Shown here: positions 42,573 to 52,000 of the stretch, piece after piece
Layout: each line of letters starts with the position of its first letter
How positions within the stretch are numbered: position 1 is the stretch's first letter
From: Streptomyces albofaciens JCM 4342
GTDB lineage: Bacteria > Actinomycetota > Actinomycetes > Streptomycetales > Streptomycetaceae
DNA length: 64,000 nt
NCBI RefSeq assembly: GCF_008634025.1
Contig: NZ_PDCM01000002.1
Coordinates: 248,001-312,000, forward strand
Reading direction: 5' to 3'
Made by a program: the position numbers and the translations under genes
The notes under the pieces: generated by a model
Told to the model about the DNA's origin: nothing
What the model saw: only the letters and a program-made list of their open reading frames with translations
Databases searched by the model: none

Positions 42573-42868
42573 GGGGGAACCTCTTCATCCGTGGGAGGGA
42601 TTTGGTACCGGGATTGTGAAGGAATCAAGGTCCCCATGGATGACAGCTATTGGCGATAGTGCCGTGACATCGCCCCCTCCCGCCCGACCGTTCGGCAGGT
42701 CTCAACGGCCGTGTGACGGCGCAGTGTTGTGGGTGCGGAAGGCGTCGTTCACCTCCGCGGCACGGGAATGTGGCACGTGCCCGCGTCATCATCGCCCCCG
42801 TCGAATGACGTAGGCGGCCTACGCTCAGCACTGATGTGGCCGCCGATGCGCAGGGGAACCGGCGCCCG

Positions 42869-43756
42869 TCAGCGCGGCAGCGGCCGGGCGCGGTTGAGGT
42901 TGAGCAGCGGCGCCAGCAGATCGCCGTCGCGTTCGCGGCGCGCGGCGACCTCGTCGAACAGGAACGTGAGCTGCTCCGGGTCCGTACAGCCTTCGATCTC
43001 GTCCCAGGTCACGGGCGCGGAGACGGTGGGCAGCGCGCGGGCGCGCACCGTGTAGGGCGCGGCGGTGGTCTTCGACGCCGAGTTCTGCGAGAAGTCGATG
43101 AAGACCTTCCCCGGCCGCAGCGCCTTGGTCATCCGGTGCACGACGTGGCCGGGCAGGGCCCGCTCGGCCTCGACGGCGACGCTCTTCGCGTACGCGGTGA
43201 CGTCCTCCGAGGGCGTCGGCTCGATCGGCACCAGAAGGTGCAGGCCCTTGGAGCCGCTGGTCTTGGCGTACACGTTCAGGCCGTCGGCCAGCAGGCGCTC
43301 GCGCAGCCACCGGGCCACCCCGCAGCACTCCACGATGGTGGCTGGCTCGCCGGGGTCGAGGTCGAGGACCAGGCGGTCGGCGACGCGCGGCGCGTCGGCG
43401 GTCCACTGCGGGGTGTGCAGCTCCACGACGAGGTTCGCGGCCCACATCAGGGTCGGCACGTCGCGCACCAGCACCTGCCGGCGGTTCTTGGCCGTGCTGC
43501 CCGGTACGTCGCAGGTCTTCACCCATGCGGGCGTCCCGGGCGGCACGTTCTTGGTGAAGAACGTCTCGCCGTCGGGTCCGTCGGGATACCGCAGGAAGGA
43601 GACGGGCCGGTCGTGGATGTGGGCGAGCAGCGCGCCGGCGGTGGTGGCGTAGTAGTGCAGCAGCTCGCCCTTGGTGGTGCCGGTCCGCGGATACAGGACC
43701 TTGTCCAGGTTGGTGAGCGGCAGCCGCCGCCCCTCCACGACGGTGATTGGCGACAT
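42869..43756 (-). CDS. ligD: LigD-type DNA polymerase/primase domain protein
   Basis: The product has 295 residues and carries only the polymerase domain of the bacterial non-homologous end-joining ligase: LTNLDKVLYPRTGTTKGELLHYY, RYPDGPDGETFFTKNVP, RLVLDLDPGEPATIVECC (catalytic aspartates), TSGSKGLHLLVPI and GKVFIDFSQNSASKTTAAPYTVRA. There are no ligase or nuclease domains. It fills and processes broken DNA ends with Ku. The ATG at 43756 faces the divergent ku gene only 42 bp away. Confidence 0.92.
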   Translation of the reverse strand: MSPITVVEGRRLPLTNLDKVLYPRTGTTKGELLHYYATTAGALLAHIHDRPVSFLRYPDGPDGETFFTKNVPPGTPAWVKTCDVPGSTAKNRRQVLVRDVPTLMWAANLVVELHTPQWTADAPRVADRLVLDLDPGEPATIVECCGVARWLRERLLADGLNVYAKTSGSKGLHLLVPIEPTPSEDVTAYAKSVAVEAERALPGHVVHRMTKALRPGKVFIDFSQNSASKTTAAPYTVRARALPTVSAPVTWDEIEGCTDPEQLTFLFDEVAARRERDGDLLAPLLNLNRARPLPR

Positions 43757-43798
43757 ACCATGACAATCCCATACAGAACCCATGCAAGGGGATGAGAC

Positions 43799-44896
43799 AT
43801 GCGATCGGTGTGGAACGGGTCGATCTCCTTCGGGCTGGTCAGCATCCCCGTGAAGACCTACAGCGCGACCGAGCGCACCGCCTCGGTCTCGTTCGTCCGC
43901 ATCCACGCCAAGGACGGCGGCCGGATCCACTACCGCAAGGTCTGCGAGCTGGACGGGGAGGAGGTCCCCACCGAGGAGGTCGGCAAGGGCTACCAGGCCG
44001 CGGACGACACGATCGTGCCGATCACCGACGAGGACCTGGCCAAGCTGCCGCTGCCGACGACCAAGACGCTGACCATCCTGGCCTTCGTCGGCGCGGACGA
44101 GATCGACCCGCTCCAGCTGGACAAGTCCTACTTCCTGGGGCCCAACGGCGTCGCCGCCACCAAGCCGTACGCCCTGCTGCGGGACGCCCTGGAGCACCAG
44201 GAGAAGGTCGCGATCGGCAAGGTGGCCATGCACGGGCGGGAGACGCTCGCCATGCTGCGGGCGCACGACGGGGCGATCGCCATGCACACGCTGCTGTGGC
44301 CGGACCAGATCCGCTCGGCGAACGCCGTCGCGCCCAGCGAGAAGGTGGAGATCCGGGAGAACGAGCTGACCCTCGCCGAGACCCTGATGGACTCGCTCGG
44401 CGACCTGGACGAGTCGGAGCTGCACGACGACTACCGGGAGGCCGTCGAGGAACTGGTCACCGCGAAGCTGGAGGGCGGCGAGCCGGCCGCGCCCAGGGCC
44501 GCCCCGCGCGGCGGCAAGGTCATCGATCTCATGGCCGCGCTGGAGAACAGCGTGCGGGCGGCGCGGGAGTCGCGCGGGGAGGGCGGCGGGGCCGCCGGGG
44601 AGGACGCGGACGAGGCGGACCAGGCCTCGGTCACGCCGATCGGGAGCCGCAAGACGGCGAAGAAGGCCGCGGCGAAGACGGCGTCCGGCGGCGGCGCCAA
44701 GAAGGCGGCGGCCCGCAAGACGTCCGGGTCGGCCGCCAAGAAGTCCGCCTCCGGCAAGACGGCCGCCTCCGGCGGGAAGAAGACGGCGGCGGGCGGGGGC
44801 TCGGGCGGGAAGAAGACCGCGGCGAAGTCCTCGGCGGCCAAGTCCACCGCCAAGAAGAGCGCCGCCAAGAAGACCGGCAGGCGGGCGTCGGCCTGA
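43799..44896 (+). CDS. ku: Ku DNA-end-binding protein
   Basis: The product has 365 residues, beginning RSVWNGSISFGLVSIPVKTYSATE, the standard bacterial Ku start. The conserved beta-barrel core continues to about residue 255 (VCELDGEEVPTEEVGKGYQ, AMHGRETLAMLRAHDGAIAMHTLLWPDQIR). The remaining 110 residues form a Lys/Ala-rich tail (KTAKKAAAKTAS and similar), as in many actinobacterial Ku proteins, which aids DNA binding. It recruits LigD-type enzymes to double-strand breaks. The start follows AAGGGG. It is divergent from the ligD-polymerase gene. Confidence 0.95.
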   Translation: MRSVWNGSISFGLVSIPVKTYSATERTASVSFVRIHAKDGGRIHYRKVCELDGEEVPTEEVGKGYQAADDTIVPITDEDLAKLPLPTTKTLTILAFVGADEIDPLQLDKSYFLGPNGVAATKPYALLRDALEHQEKVAIGKVAMHGRETLAMLRAHDGAIAMHTLLWPDQIRSANAVAPSEKVEIRENELTLAETLMDSLGDLDESELHDDYREAVEELVTAKLEGGEPAAPRAAPRGGKVIDLMAALENSVRAARESRGEGGGAAGEDADEADQASVTPIGSRKTAKKAAAKTASGGGAKKAAARKTSGSAAKKSASGKTAASGGKKTAAGGGSGGKKTAAKSSAAKSTAKKSAAKKTGRRASA

Positions 44897-44938
44897 GCGG
44901 CGCGGTGCGGACGGGCCCGGAGCGGGGCCCGGCAGGCT

Positions 44939-44944
44939 TAGAGT
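44939..44944 (+). promoter_or_regulatory. Probable -10 box (TAGAGT) of a leaderless transcript
   Basis: TAGAGT is followed by six bases and the ATG at 44951 of the S4-domain gene; no Shine-Dalgarno is present. Confidence 0.4.
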
Positions 44945-44950
44945 CGGTGC

Positions 44951-45325
44951 ATGGCTTCAGACGAGACGACCGTACGCGTCGACAGCTGGATCTGGTCCGT
45001 CCGGCTGACCAAGACGCGTTCGATGGCCGCGACGGCCTGTCGCGGCGGGCATGTACGGGTCAATGGCGAGCGGGTGAAGGCCGCCCACGGGGTGCGGCCG
45101 GGCGACGAGGTACGGCTGCGGCACGCCGGGCGCGAGCGCATCGTCGTGGTCTCGCGCCTCGTCAGCAAGCGGGTCGGCGCCGCGGTCGCCGCCGAGTGCT
45201 TCGTCGACAACAGTCCCCCGCCGCCGCCCCGCGAGGTGATCGCCGCGGTCGGACAGCGCGACCGGGGAACCGGCCGGCCCACCAAGCGCGACCGCCGCGA
45301 GATGGAGCAGTTGCGGGGCCGCTGA
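44951..45325 (+). CDS. S4-domain RNA-binding protein (Hsp15-like)
   Basis: The product has 124 residues. An S4 domain occupies residues 7-70: VRVDSWIWSVRLTKTRSMAATACRGGHVRVNGERVKAAHGVRPGDEVRL, followed by a basic C-terminal tail (RPTKRDRREMEQLRGR). This order and size match Hsp15-like proteins, which bind stalled 50S subunits carrying peptidyl-tRNA. It lies 54 bp after ku but probably has its own leaderless promoter. A perfect 20-bp hairpin follows. Confidence 0.87.
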   Translation: MASDETTVRVDSWIWSVRLTKTRSMAATACRGGHVRVNGERVKAAHGVRPGDEVRLRHAGRERIVVVSRLVSKRVGAAVAAECFVDNSPPPPPREVIAAVGQRDRGTGRPTKRDRREMEQLRGR

Positions 45326-45330
45326 GAGCC

Positions 45331-45382
45331 CGGCGGGCGTTCCCGTACGGGCGGGCCGGCGGCCGTACGGGAACGCCCGCCG
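45331..45382. terminator. Perfect 20-bp-stem bidirectional terminator
   Basis: CGGCGGGCGTTCCCGTACGG (45331-45350) pairs without mismatch with 45363-45382 across a 12-base loop. It lies between convergent genes, the S4-domain gene (stop 45325) and the YchJ-like gene (stop 45420). Confidence 0.85.
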
Positions 45383-45419
45383 CCCGTGCGGGCCGCCACC
45401 CGTACGGCCGCCCCGCCGC

Positions 45420-45833
45420 TCACAGCTCGCTCAAGTACACCCACGCCCCCTCGTCCCGTACGAAGCGGCTGTTCTCCTCCTGCACGCCGGGCTCGCCGCG
45501 CAGCGTGTAGTGCGCGCGGAACTCCACGGTGCCCTCGCTGTGGAACGCGCTCCCGCCCGTCGTACCGACGATCTCCAGGCGCGTCCACCGCTGCCCGGGC
45601 TCGAAATCCACGCCCGCCGGGCGCGTCGCGGGGTGCCAGGTGCGCAGCAGGTACGGGGCGTCACCGGCCGCGAAGGCGCTGTAGCGCGAACGCATCAGCC
45701 GCTCGGCCGTGGGCGCGGCGGCCTCGCCCCGGTGGAAGCGGGCACAGCACTCCCCGTAGGTCGCTGCCAGGCCGCAGGGGCAGGGGGAGGCGGGGTCGAT
45801 CGCCGGTCGCCGGCGTGCGTGGTTCTTGGACAC
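45420..45833 (-). CDS. YchJ-like protein with SEC-C zinc motif
   Basis: The product has 137 residues from the GTG at 45833. The N-terminus holds the SEC-C-type motif SPCPCGLAATYGECCARFH (CxC...CC/H zinc ligands). The YchJ body follows: TAERLMRSRYSAFAAGDAPYLLRTWHP and VEFRAHYTLRGEPGVQEENSRFVRDEGAWVYLSE, an NTF2-like fold. Function is unknown; other SEC-C proteins bind SecB or act in protein quality control. Frames extending further upstream are not conserved in character. Confidence 0.86.
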   Translation of the reverse strand: MSKNHARRRPAIDPASPCPCGLAATYGECCARFHRGEAAAPTAERLMRSRYSAFAAGDAPYLLRTWHPATRPAGVDFEPGQRWTRLEIVGTTGGSAFHSEGTVEFRAHYTLRGEPGVQEENSRFVRDEGAWVYLSEL

Positions 45834-45898
45834 CTCTCGATTGTGACCGCTTCGGGTGCGCGGCCGGGCGGCGGGGGCCGGGGCTGCGAACCGGGCGA

Positions 45899-46885
45899 TC
45901 AGCCGGTGGCGCCGCGCAGCCAGCCGTCGACCGTGGCCGTCACGGCGCGGGCGAAGCGGTCGATGCCCGGCGAGCGTACGGGGCACGGGCGGGGCGTGGT
46001 GGTGGTCGGTGCCAGGCAGAAGTGCAGGGCGTCGTCGGTGCGGTGCAGGTCGGTGGTGCCGCCGCCGGGGGCCGGGTGGGTGCAGTACGCGGGGTGGGCG
46101 CGTTCGTAGGCGTCGCAGGGCAGTTGGCGGGTCCAGCGGTAGCGGTCGCCGGCGGGGCCGAGCGTGCGGCCCGCGTCCGCGTAGAGGTCACCGTCCGCGG
46201 CGGCCCGCGCGGCGTACAGGGCGTTGATCCGGCGCACGCGGTCCGGGTGGAAGGCGTCGGGTGCCTGGGAGACCCAGACGATCTTCGGCCGGGTGAGGCC
46301 GGCGTCCCGTGCCGCCGCGGCGATCTCCCCGGTCAGCGCCCGCGCATCGGCCGCGTACCGCTCGTAGTAGCCCGCCGAACCGTAGGTGGCACCGGCCATG
46401 CACGGCGTGTAGCCCCAGGCGTTTCCCCAGAACTGGAGGATCACGACGCGCGGCCGCACGGTCCGCACCAGCGTCGCCGCCTTGTCCCGGGCCGGGACGA
46501 GCGACTTCCCGCGCCGGGCCGTGAGGTAGTCGCACAGCGTCGTGCCGGAGTGCGGGGCGGCGTGCAGCTTCGCGCGTCCGGTCGCGGCGAGCCGTTCGGC
46601 CAGGACGTCCTGGTTCTCCATGGCCAGGGAATCGCCGAGGTACAGCACGGGGACGGCCGGGCCCGTCGGTTTGCGGCCGGGGTCGGCAGCGGTGGCGGTG
46701 GGGTCCGGCGGCGGTACGGACGTACCGTCGCCGGGTGCCGGTGCGGTCGACGCCGGGGGCGGGGCGTTCTCGGGACCGGACGGTGCGTCCGTGGGGTCGG
46801 AGGCGAGGACGACGCCCCAGCCGAAGGCCCCGACCAGGGCCAGGACCAGCACGGCCAGCAGGGGTACCACCCAGCGCTGGATCAT
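45899..46885 (-). CDS. Membrane-anchored SGNH-fold protein
   Basis: The product has 328 residues. One N-terminal membrane helix (VVPLLAVLVLALVGAFGWGVVLA) is followed by a Pro/Thr/Ala-rich spacer to about residue 75. Then comes an extracellular SGNH-like domain: VPVLYLGDSLAMENQDVLAERL (GDS serine block), VVILQFWGNAWG (Gly/Asn block), KIVWVSQAP, and near the C-terminus HRTDDALHFC (D..H pair). Several cysteines may form disulfides. The plain architecture suggests an esterase or O-acyl-modifying enzyme at the cell surface. It resembles the lipoprotein at 394-1284 in fold but not in detail. No acyltransferase-3 gene is adjacent here. Confidence 0.78.
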   Translation of the reverse strand: MIQRWVVPLLAVLVLALVGAFGWGVVLASDPTDAPSGPENAPPPASTAPAPGDGTSVPPPDPTATAADPGRKPTGPAVPVLYLGDSLAMENQDVLAERLAATGRAKLHAAPHSGTTLCDYLTARRGKSLVPARDKAATLVRTVRPRVVILQFWGNAWGYTPCMAGATYGSAGYYERYAADARALTGEIAAAARDAGLTRPKIVWVSQAPDAFHPDRVRRINALYAARAAADGDLYADAGRTLGPAGDRYRWTRQLPCDAYERAHPAYCTHPAPGGGTTDLHRTDDALHFCLAPTTTTPRPCPVRSPGIDRFARAVTATVDGWLRGATG

Positions 46886-47014
46886 CGGACCGCCCCTGGT
46901 CGCGTCGCGCGGACGGCCGGTGGCTCATGTCAGGTGCACTACACACCGGCACGGGCAGACCAGGGAAGCACACCGGGACCCGGGTGAGAAGACCACCGGA
47001 GGACGACCGCCCCG

Positions 47015-47530
47015 CTACTCGGCAGGCGCGGGCGGCAGGTTTCCGTGCCGTCGGCCGTCCGGCGCCGGGGTCCTGCCGCAGAACTCCGCTTCGATCGCGT
47101 TGAAGTAGAGGGCCCCGTCCGCCGACCGGTCGCCGTTCATGTTGAAGGTGAGCCGGTGGCCGCCGTCCCGCGCGGCGACCGTGGCCGACACCGGCCCGTT
47201 GTGCGGCCGGTCTTGCCCACCACCGGCACACCGCAGGACAGGGTGGTGGCCTCCACGCCGAGCCCGAAGGCGAACCCGTCGCCCGTCGGCACCACGTCGA
47301 GCAGCTCCCTCGTCTGCGCACGGGCAGCAACTCGCCGCGCAGCAGCGCACGTTGGAAGGTGTTGAGGTCCCCGAGGGTGGAGATCATGCCGCCGGCCGCG
47401 CCCGGCGCGGCGGCCGGCGGATGCTTCAGCGCGATGGCGCACAGCGCTTCGGGCGTGCGGTTGTCGTAGCGGTGCTCCGGGAAGCCGCGGCCGGAGGAGT
47501 TGGTCTGGAGTTCGCGGTTCCCGGGCGGTG
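47015..47530 (-). pseudogene. Frameshifted C-terminal remnant of a serine hydrolase (beta-lactamase/S12-like)
   Basis: Three minus-strand frames together spell one family. About 47530-47320 reads AAGGMISTLGDLNTFQRALLRGELLPV. About 47330-47210 then reads RELLDVVPTGDGFAFGLGVEATTLSCGVPVVGKTG. About 47205-47015 reads GPVSATVAARDGGHRLTFNMNGDRSADGALYFNAIEAEFCG. These are the middle and C-terminal blocks of secreted S12 serine hydrolases. At least two frameshifts separate them, and the N-terminal half with the catalytic SxxK and YxN motifs is absent, so the gene is dead. Confidence 0.75.
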
Positions 47531-47720
47531 TCTCCGGCGTCTTGAGGGAGCCGGGCGCGTCTCTGTGGCACGCAGGACGCCGGGGCCCGGATCGGGATTG
47601 AGGCGCTGGTGGGAAGGGCGCCGCCGTGCGGTGGCGCGGGACCGGCCCCATGATGGAAGCAGCGGAGGCACTGCCGGCCCGGTGGTCCCTCCGGACCCGA
47701 GCGATCTTTCGGGAGGCGCC

Positions 47721-47921
47721 ATGGGCAAGGACAGCACTCCGGATTCCGACGCGACCCCCGCCGCGCGGCAGCGGGAGTTCTACACGGGCGGCGAGCGCCC
47801 GTTCGACCCGGAGGACCTGGTCATGGCCAGGGGACTCGAACCGACGCCGGAACGGGTCGAGGAGGCCCGCAGGCTCATCGAGGAAAAGGGGGCGGCGGCC
47901 ATCGAGCGGTACCTGCCGTAG
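47721..47921 (+). CDS. Small acidic hypothetical protein
   Basis: The product has 66 residues from the ATG at 47721, preceded by GGGAGG at proper spacing. The N-terminus is polar (GKDSTPDSDATPAARQREF); the C-terminal half is helical (PTPERVEEARRLIEEKGAAAIERYLP). No signal peptide or known family is recognised. Confidence 0.7.
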   Translation: MGKDSTPDSDATPAARQREFYTGGERPFDPEDLVMARGLEPTPERVEEARRLIEEKGAAAIERYLP

Positions 47922-47950
47922 CCCGCACGGCGGTGGGCGGCCCCGGCGGC

Positions 47951-48268
47951 TCAGTCGCGGTGCGCCAGGGCCGCGATGCGCTTGCGGTAGGCGGCGCTGT
48001 CCGCCTCGCTCAGCGGCAGCCGGCCGTCGCCCGCGAGGTGCGACGGGAGGTAGGTGGCCTGCTTGACCGCCTGGTGGAGCGGGCCCGGCAGGTTCAGGAG
48101 GAACTGGCCCCGCTCGGCGGTCTCGATGACCATCCAGGAGTCGGAGCCCCGGTCGTCCGGGGAGGTCGGCTCGATCGTGCTCACCGCCGTCACGGTGAGG
48201 GTGGGCGGCACGTCGGTGGTGGTGGGGTCGGCGGCGGTTCCGGTCCGGCTGTCGTGCTGCGTACTCAT
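47951..48268 (-). CDS. Hypothetical protein
   Basis: The product has 105 residues from the ATG at 48268, with GGGAGGG upstream. The first 40 residues are Thr/Ser/Pro-rich and probably disordered. The rest (WMVIETAERGQFLLNLPGPLHQAVKQATYLP, LSEADSAAYRKRIAALAHRD) looks folded and soluble. It is convergent with the small gene at 47721-47921. No family is recognised. Confidence 0.7.
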   Translation of the reverse strand: MSTQHDSRTGTAADPTTTDVPPTLTVTAVSTIEPTSPDDRGSDSWMVIETAERGQFLLNLPGPLHQAVKQATYLPSHLAGDGRLPLSEADSAAYRKRIAALAHRD

Positions 48269-48460
48269 GTTCCCTCCCTAACAACCGGGCGCGGGTCGGG
48301 GCCAGCCGTCCCGCCGAGTCGTGTCTCACAGTGGCCGGGGGAATGCGGGCCGGGACCGCGGAAGGAAAGGTGGGCGACGGAGATGGGCCGCAGAAGAGAC
48401 TTGGCCAAAGTGACCCGTCCGGTGCGCGCCGCGGGGCCCGGATCACCGATCATGGCCGGC

Positions 48461-48652
48461 ATGAGCGAGGAGACTCACACCACGGGGCCGGTGCCGGACG
48501 CGGCACGGCGTACGCATGACCGGGAGCGACGGCGGGCGCGGCTGGTGCTCGCCGGGCGCGCGGAGAGCGCGGAGGATTTGGCGATGCTGATCGACGCCCT
48601 GGGGCTCGATCCCCGGGAGGACCAGGAGACGCCGCCCGGCCGGAGCGGCTGA
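48461..48652 (+). CDS. Small hypothetical protein
   Basis: The product has 63 residues; ATG at 48461, or 48452 for three more. It is charged and helical (ARRTHDRERRRARLVLAGRAESAEDLAMLIDALGLDP) with no recognised domain. There is no clear ribosome binding site, so it is less certain than its neighbours. Confidence 0.5.
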   Translation: MSEETHTTGPVPDAARRTHDRERRRARLVLAGRAESAEDLAMLIDALGLDPREDQETPPGRSG

Positions 48653-48712
48653 GCGCTCGCGGCGAGCGGCGTCGTCGGGAAAAAGCCGGGCCCGCACGAA
48701 ACCAGCCGGGGC

Positions 48713-48774
48713 CGGCACGGGAACCGCCGGGCCCGCCGTCTTCACCGGAAGCGGCGGGTCCGGCTCTCGTGCCG
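48713..48774 (-). terminator. Long imperfect hairpin downstream of the NRPS-mbtH unit
   Basis: CGGCACG (48713-48719) and CGTGCCG (48768-48774) close a stem that continues inward to GGGCCCGCCG paired with CGGCGGGTCC, with small mismatches. It lies about 33 bp after the mbtH-like stop on the minus strand. Confidence 0.6.
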
Positions 48775-48807
48775 CGGTCGCCGCGGCCCGCTTCCGGCGA
48801 TTTTCGG

Positions 48808-49023
48808 TCAGGTGTCCCCCTCCATCGCCTCCACCAGGGATTTCGGCCGCATGTCCGTCCAGCGTTCCGAGACGTGGTCCAGGCAGCCCTGGCGCGTGTC
48901 CTCGCCGTGGACGACGGTCCAGCCGCCGGGGAGTTCGGCGGCCGCGGGCCACAGGGAGTACTGGAGCTCGTCGTTGACGAGGACGAGGTAGGAGGCGTCC
49001 GGGTCTTCGAACGGGTTGGTCAT
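48808..49023 (-). CDS. MbtH-like NRPS accessory protein
   Basis: The product has 71 residues: [57 protein letters not shown]. The [10 protein letters not shown] block, GW and W.D.RP.SL are the family signature, including the tryptophans that contact adenylation domains. MbtH-like proteins bind and activate partner A domains. Its ATG overlaps the NRPS stop by four bases, so it is coupled to and presumably serves that synthetase. The other NRPS locus in this window has no mbtH-like gene of its own. Confidence 0.95.
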   Translation of the reverse strand: MTNPFEDPDASYLVLVNDELQYSLWPAAAELPGGWTVVHGEDTRQGCLDHVSERWTDMRPKSLVEAMEGDT

Positions 49024-52000
49024 GTCCGGCTCCTGGGAGGTGTCGGCGGGACGGGTTCGTACGGGGGTGTCGTGCCGGCCAGTGCGGCGGCGAGGACCGG
49101 GCCGATGCGGTCCAGGGCGTGCGGCTGCATCATGTGGCCGTGTTCGCACCGCGCGTCGTGGGTGTGGACGGTGCCGGAGACGTACGGCTGCCACGCCTCC
49201 GCCGGCCAGGGCGCTTCGCCGCGTTCGGGTTCCGCCTTGAACAGCAGCAGGTCGCCCTCGTAGACGGCGGGCCGGAAGGTGTACCAGCGCAGGCGGGTGT
49301 TGTCGGTCAGGGTCTGTGCCACGGCCGTGACGAGGGGTTCCTCCAGCAGGGCGGCCAGCGCGCTGCCCTGTCCGCGGAGGAGTTCCGCGGCCCGGGCGGG
49401 GTCGAGGCCGCGGTGGGCGGCGCCGGGGCTGACGGCGTCGGCGAACAGGTAGGCCACGTCGCGTGCGGTGTGGCGGGGCAGGACGCGGTCGGGGTCGACC
49501 TGGAGGGGCGCGGTGTCCAGGAGGGCCAAGAGCGCCACTTCTTCGCCCTGTTGCTGGAGGCGGGTGGCCATCGCGTGGGCGACGGCGCCGCCGAAGGACC
49601 AGCCGAGCAGGTGGTAGGGGCCGTTCGGCTGGACGGTGCGGATGCGGTCGAGGTAGTCGGCGGCCATGGCGTCGATGGTGGCGGGGCGGGCGCCGGGTTC
49701 GGTCAGGCCTCGTGCCTGGAGGCCGAGGACCGGGCGGTCGTGGAGGTGGCGCAGCAGTCCGGCGTACGGCCAGCTGATGCCGGAGGCGGGGTGGACGCAG
49801 AACAGCGGCGGGCGGCTGCCGTGCGGGCGCAGCGGCAGCAGGACGTCCAGGGCGTCCGCCGTCGTGGTGGACGCTTCGTGCAGGGTCCGTACGAGCCCGG
49901 CGGGCGTCTGCGTCTCGAACAGGGCGCGGATCCCGGGGTCGGCGCCGAAGACCGTACGGACGCGGCTGATGAGGCGGGCCGCCAGCAGCGAGTCGCCGCC
50001 GAGGTCGAAGAAGCCGTCGTCGGCGCCCACCGCGGGCAGGCCGAGGATTTCGGCGAAGAGCGCGCCCATCAGTTCCTCGGGCGGGGTGCCGGGTGCCCGG
50101 CCGCCCTCCGGGGCGCTGAAGCCGGGGGCGGGCAGCGCGCGCCGGTCCAGCTTGCCGTTGGCGGTCAGGGGCAGTGTGTCCAGGAGGACCACGGCGGCGG
50201 GGACCATGAAGCGGGGCAGCCGCTCGCGCAGGAACCGGCGCAGCCGCGCGGGGTCCGGTTCGGTGCCGGGCGCGGGGACGGCGTACCCGACGAGCTGCCT
50301 GCGGCCGGGGGTGTCCTCGCGGACCGCCACGGCGGCGCGGTCCACGTCCGGGTGGGCGAGCAGCGCGGCCTGCACCTCGCCGAGTTCGATCCGTACGCCG
50401 TGGATCTTCACCTGGTCGTCCACCCGGCCGAGGTACTCCACGACGCCGTCGGGGCGCTGCCGTCCCAGGTCGCCGGTGCGGTACATGCGCTCGCCGGGCG
50501 CGCCGTACGGGTCGGCCACGAAGCGTTCGGCGGTGAGGGCGGGGCGGTGCAGGTAGCCGCGGGCCAGGCCGGTGCCGGTGAGGTGGATCTCGCCGGGTAC
50601 GCCGGGCGGCACCGGGCGCAGTGCGGCGTCCAGGACGTGGACGTGGGTGTTCCAGATGGGTGTTCCGGCGGCCACGTCGGGTCCGTCGGCGACGGCGTGC
50701 AGGCTGTCGCCGCTGGCTTCGGAGGCACCGTAGAAGTTGACCAGCCGGGCGTGCGGGAGGGCGTCGGCGAACCGCTGGGAGAGGGCGGGCGGCAGGGCTT
50801 CGCCGCTGGTCACCCACAGGGTGCAGGTCGACAGCAGGCCGGTGTCGCCGTCGAGGAGGGCGGCCAGCAGGCTGGGCACGACGGTGATGCGGGTGGCGCG
50901 GTGCCGGGCGACGAGGGCCGCCAGGTCCGCCGGGCTGCGGGCGGTGAGGGAGTCGGCGAGGACGACCGGAGCGCCGTGCAGCAGGGCGCCCAGCAGTTCG
51001 GTGGTGCCGTCGATGAAGCTCAGGGTGGTCTTGGCGAGCACCGGCTGCCCGGCGTGCCAGGGATAGGTGCGGGAGCACCACAGAAGCCGGTTGACGCATC
51101 CCCGGTGCAGGCCGACGACGCCCTTGGGGGTGCCGGTGGAGCCGGAGGTGTAGAGGACGTAGGCGGGGTGCAGCGGCCTGAGGGGGACGCGCCGGTCGGC
51201 ATCGGTGAGGTCGGTGTCCGGCAGGGTGCGCAGCGCCTCGTCCGTGGTGTCCGCGTCCAGGACGAGGCGGGGGACGTCCGTGGCGGGCAGGGCCGGCGCG
51301 GTGGCCCGGTCGGTGACCAGCAGGACGGGCCGGGTGTCGCCGAGCATGAAGGCCAGGCGCTCGGCGGGGTAGTCCGGGTCCAGGAAGAGGTAGGCGGCGC
51401 CGGCCTTGAGGACGGCGAGGACGGCGGTGACCATGGCGGGCGTACGGGGCAGGGCCAGCGCGACGACGCTCTCGGGCCCGGCCCCGCGGGCGGCGAGCAG
51501 GCGGGCGAGGCGGTTGGCGGCGGTGTTGAGTTCCGTGTAGGTGAGGGTCAGGTCGGCGTAGTACAGGGCGGGGGCGTCGGGACAGGTGGCCGCCCGGTCC
51601 TCGAAGAGGCGCGGGAGGACGGTGTCGGGGACGCCGTGCGCGGTGTCGTTCCGTTCCCGCAGGGTGCGGCGTTCCTGGCGGGAGAGGATGTCGGCCTGGC
51701 TGATGCGCTGTCCGGGGTCGGCCGTCGCGGCGTCGGCGATACGGAGCAGCCGCGCCACGAACGCCTCGACGGTGGGCCGGTCGAAGAGGTCGCTGCTGAA
51801 CTCGACCGTGGCCCCGACGCCGGCGGGGGTTCCGTCGGGCGCGCGGTGTTCGGTGGCGTTGATCTCCATGTCGAGCCGGGCCGTGCCGGTGCCGACGGGC
51901 ACCGGGGTGACGGTCAGACCGGGCAGTTCCAGGTCGCGGCCGGCGGCGGACTGCCAGGTCAGCAGCGTCTGGACGAGCGGGTGGCGGGCGGCCGTACGGG

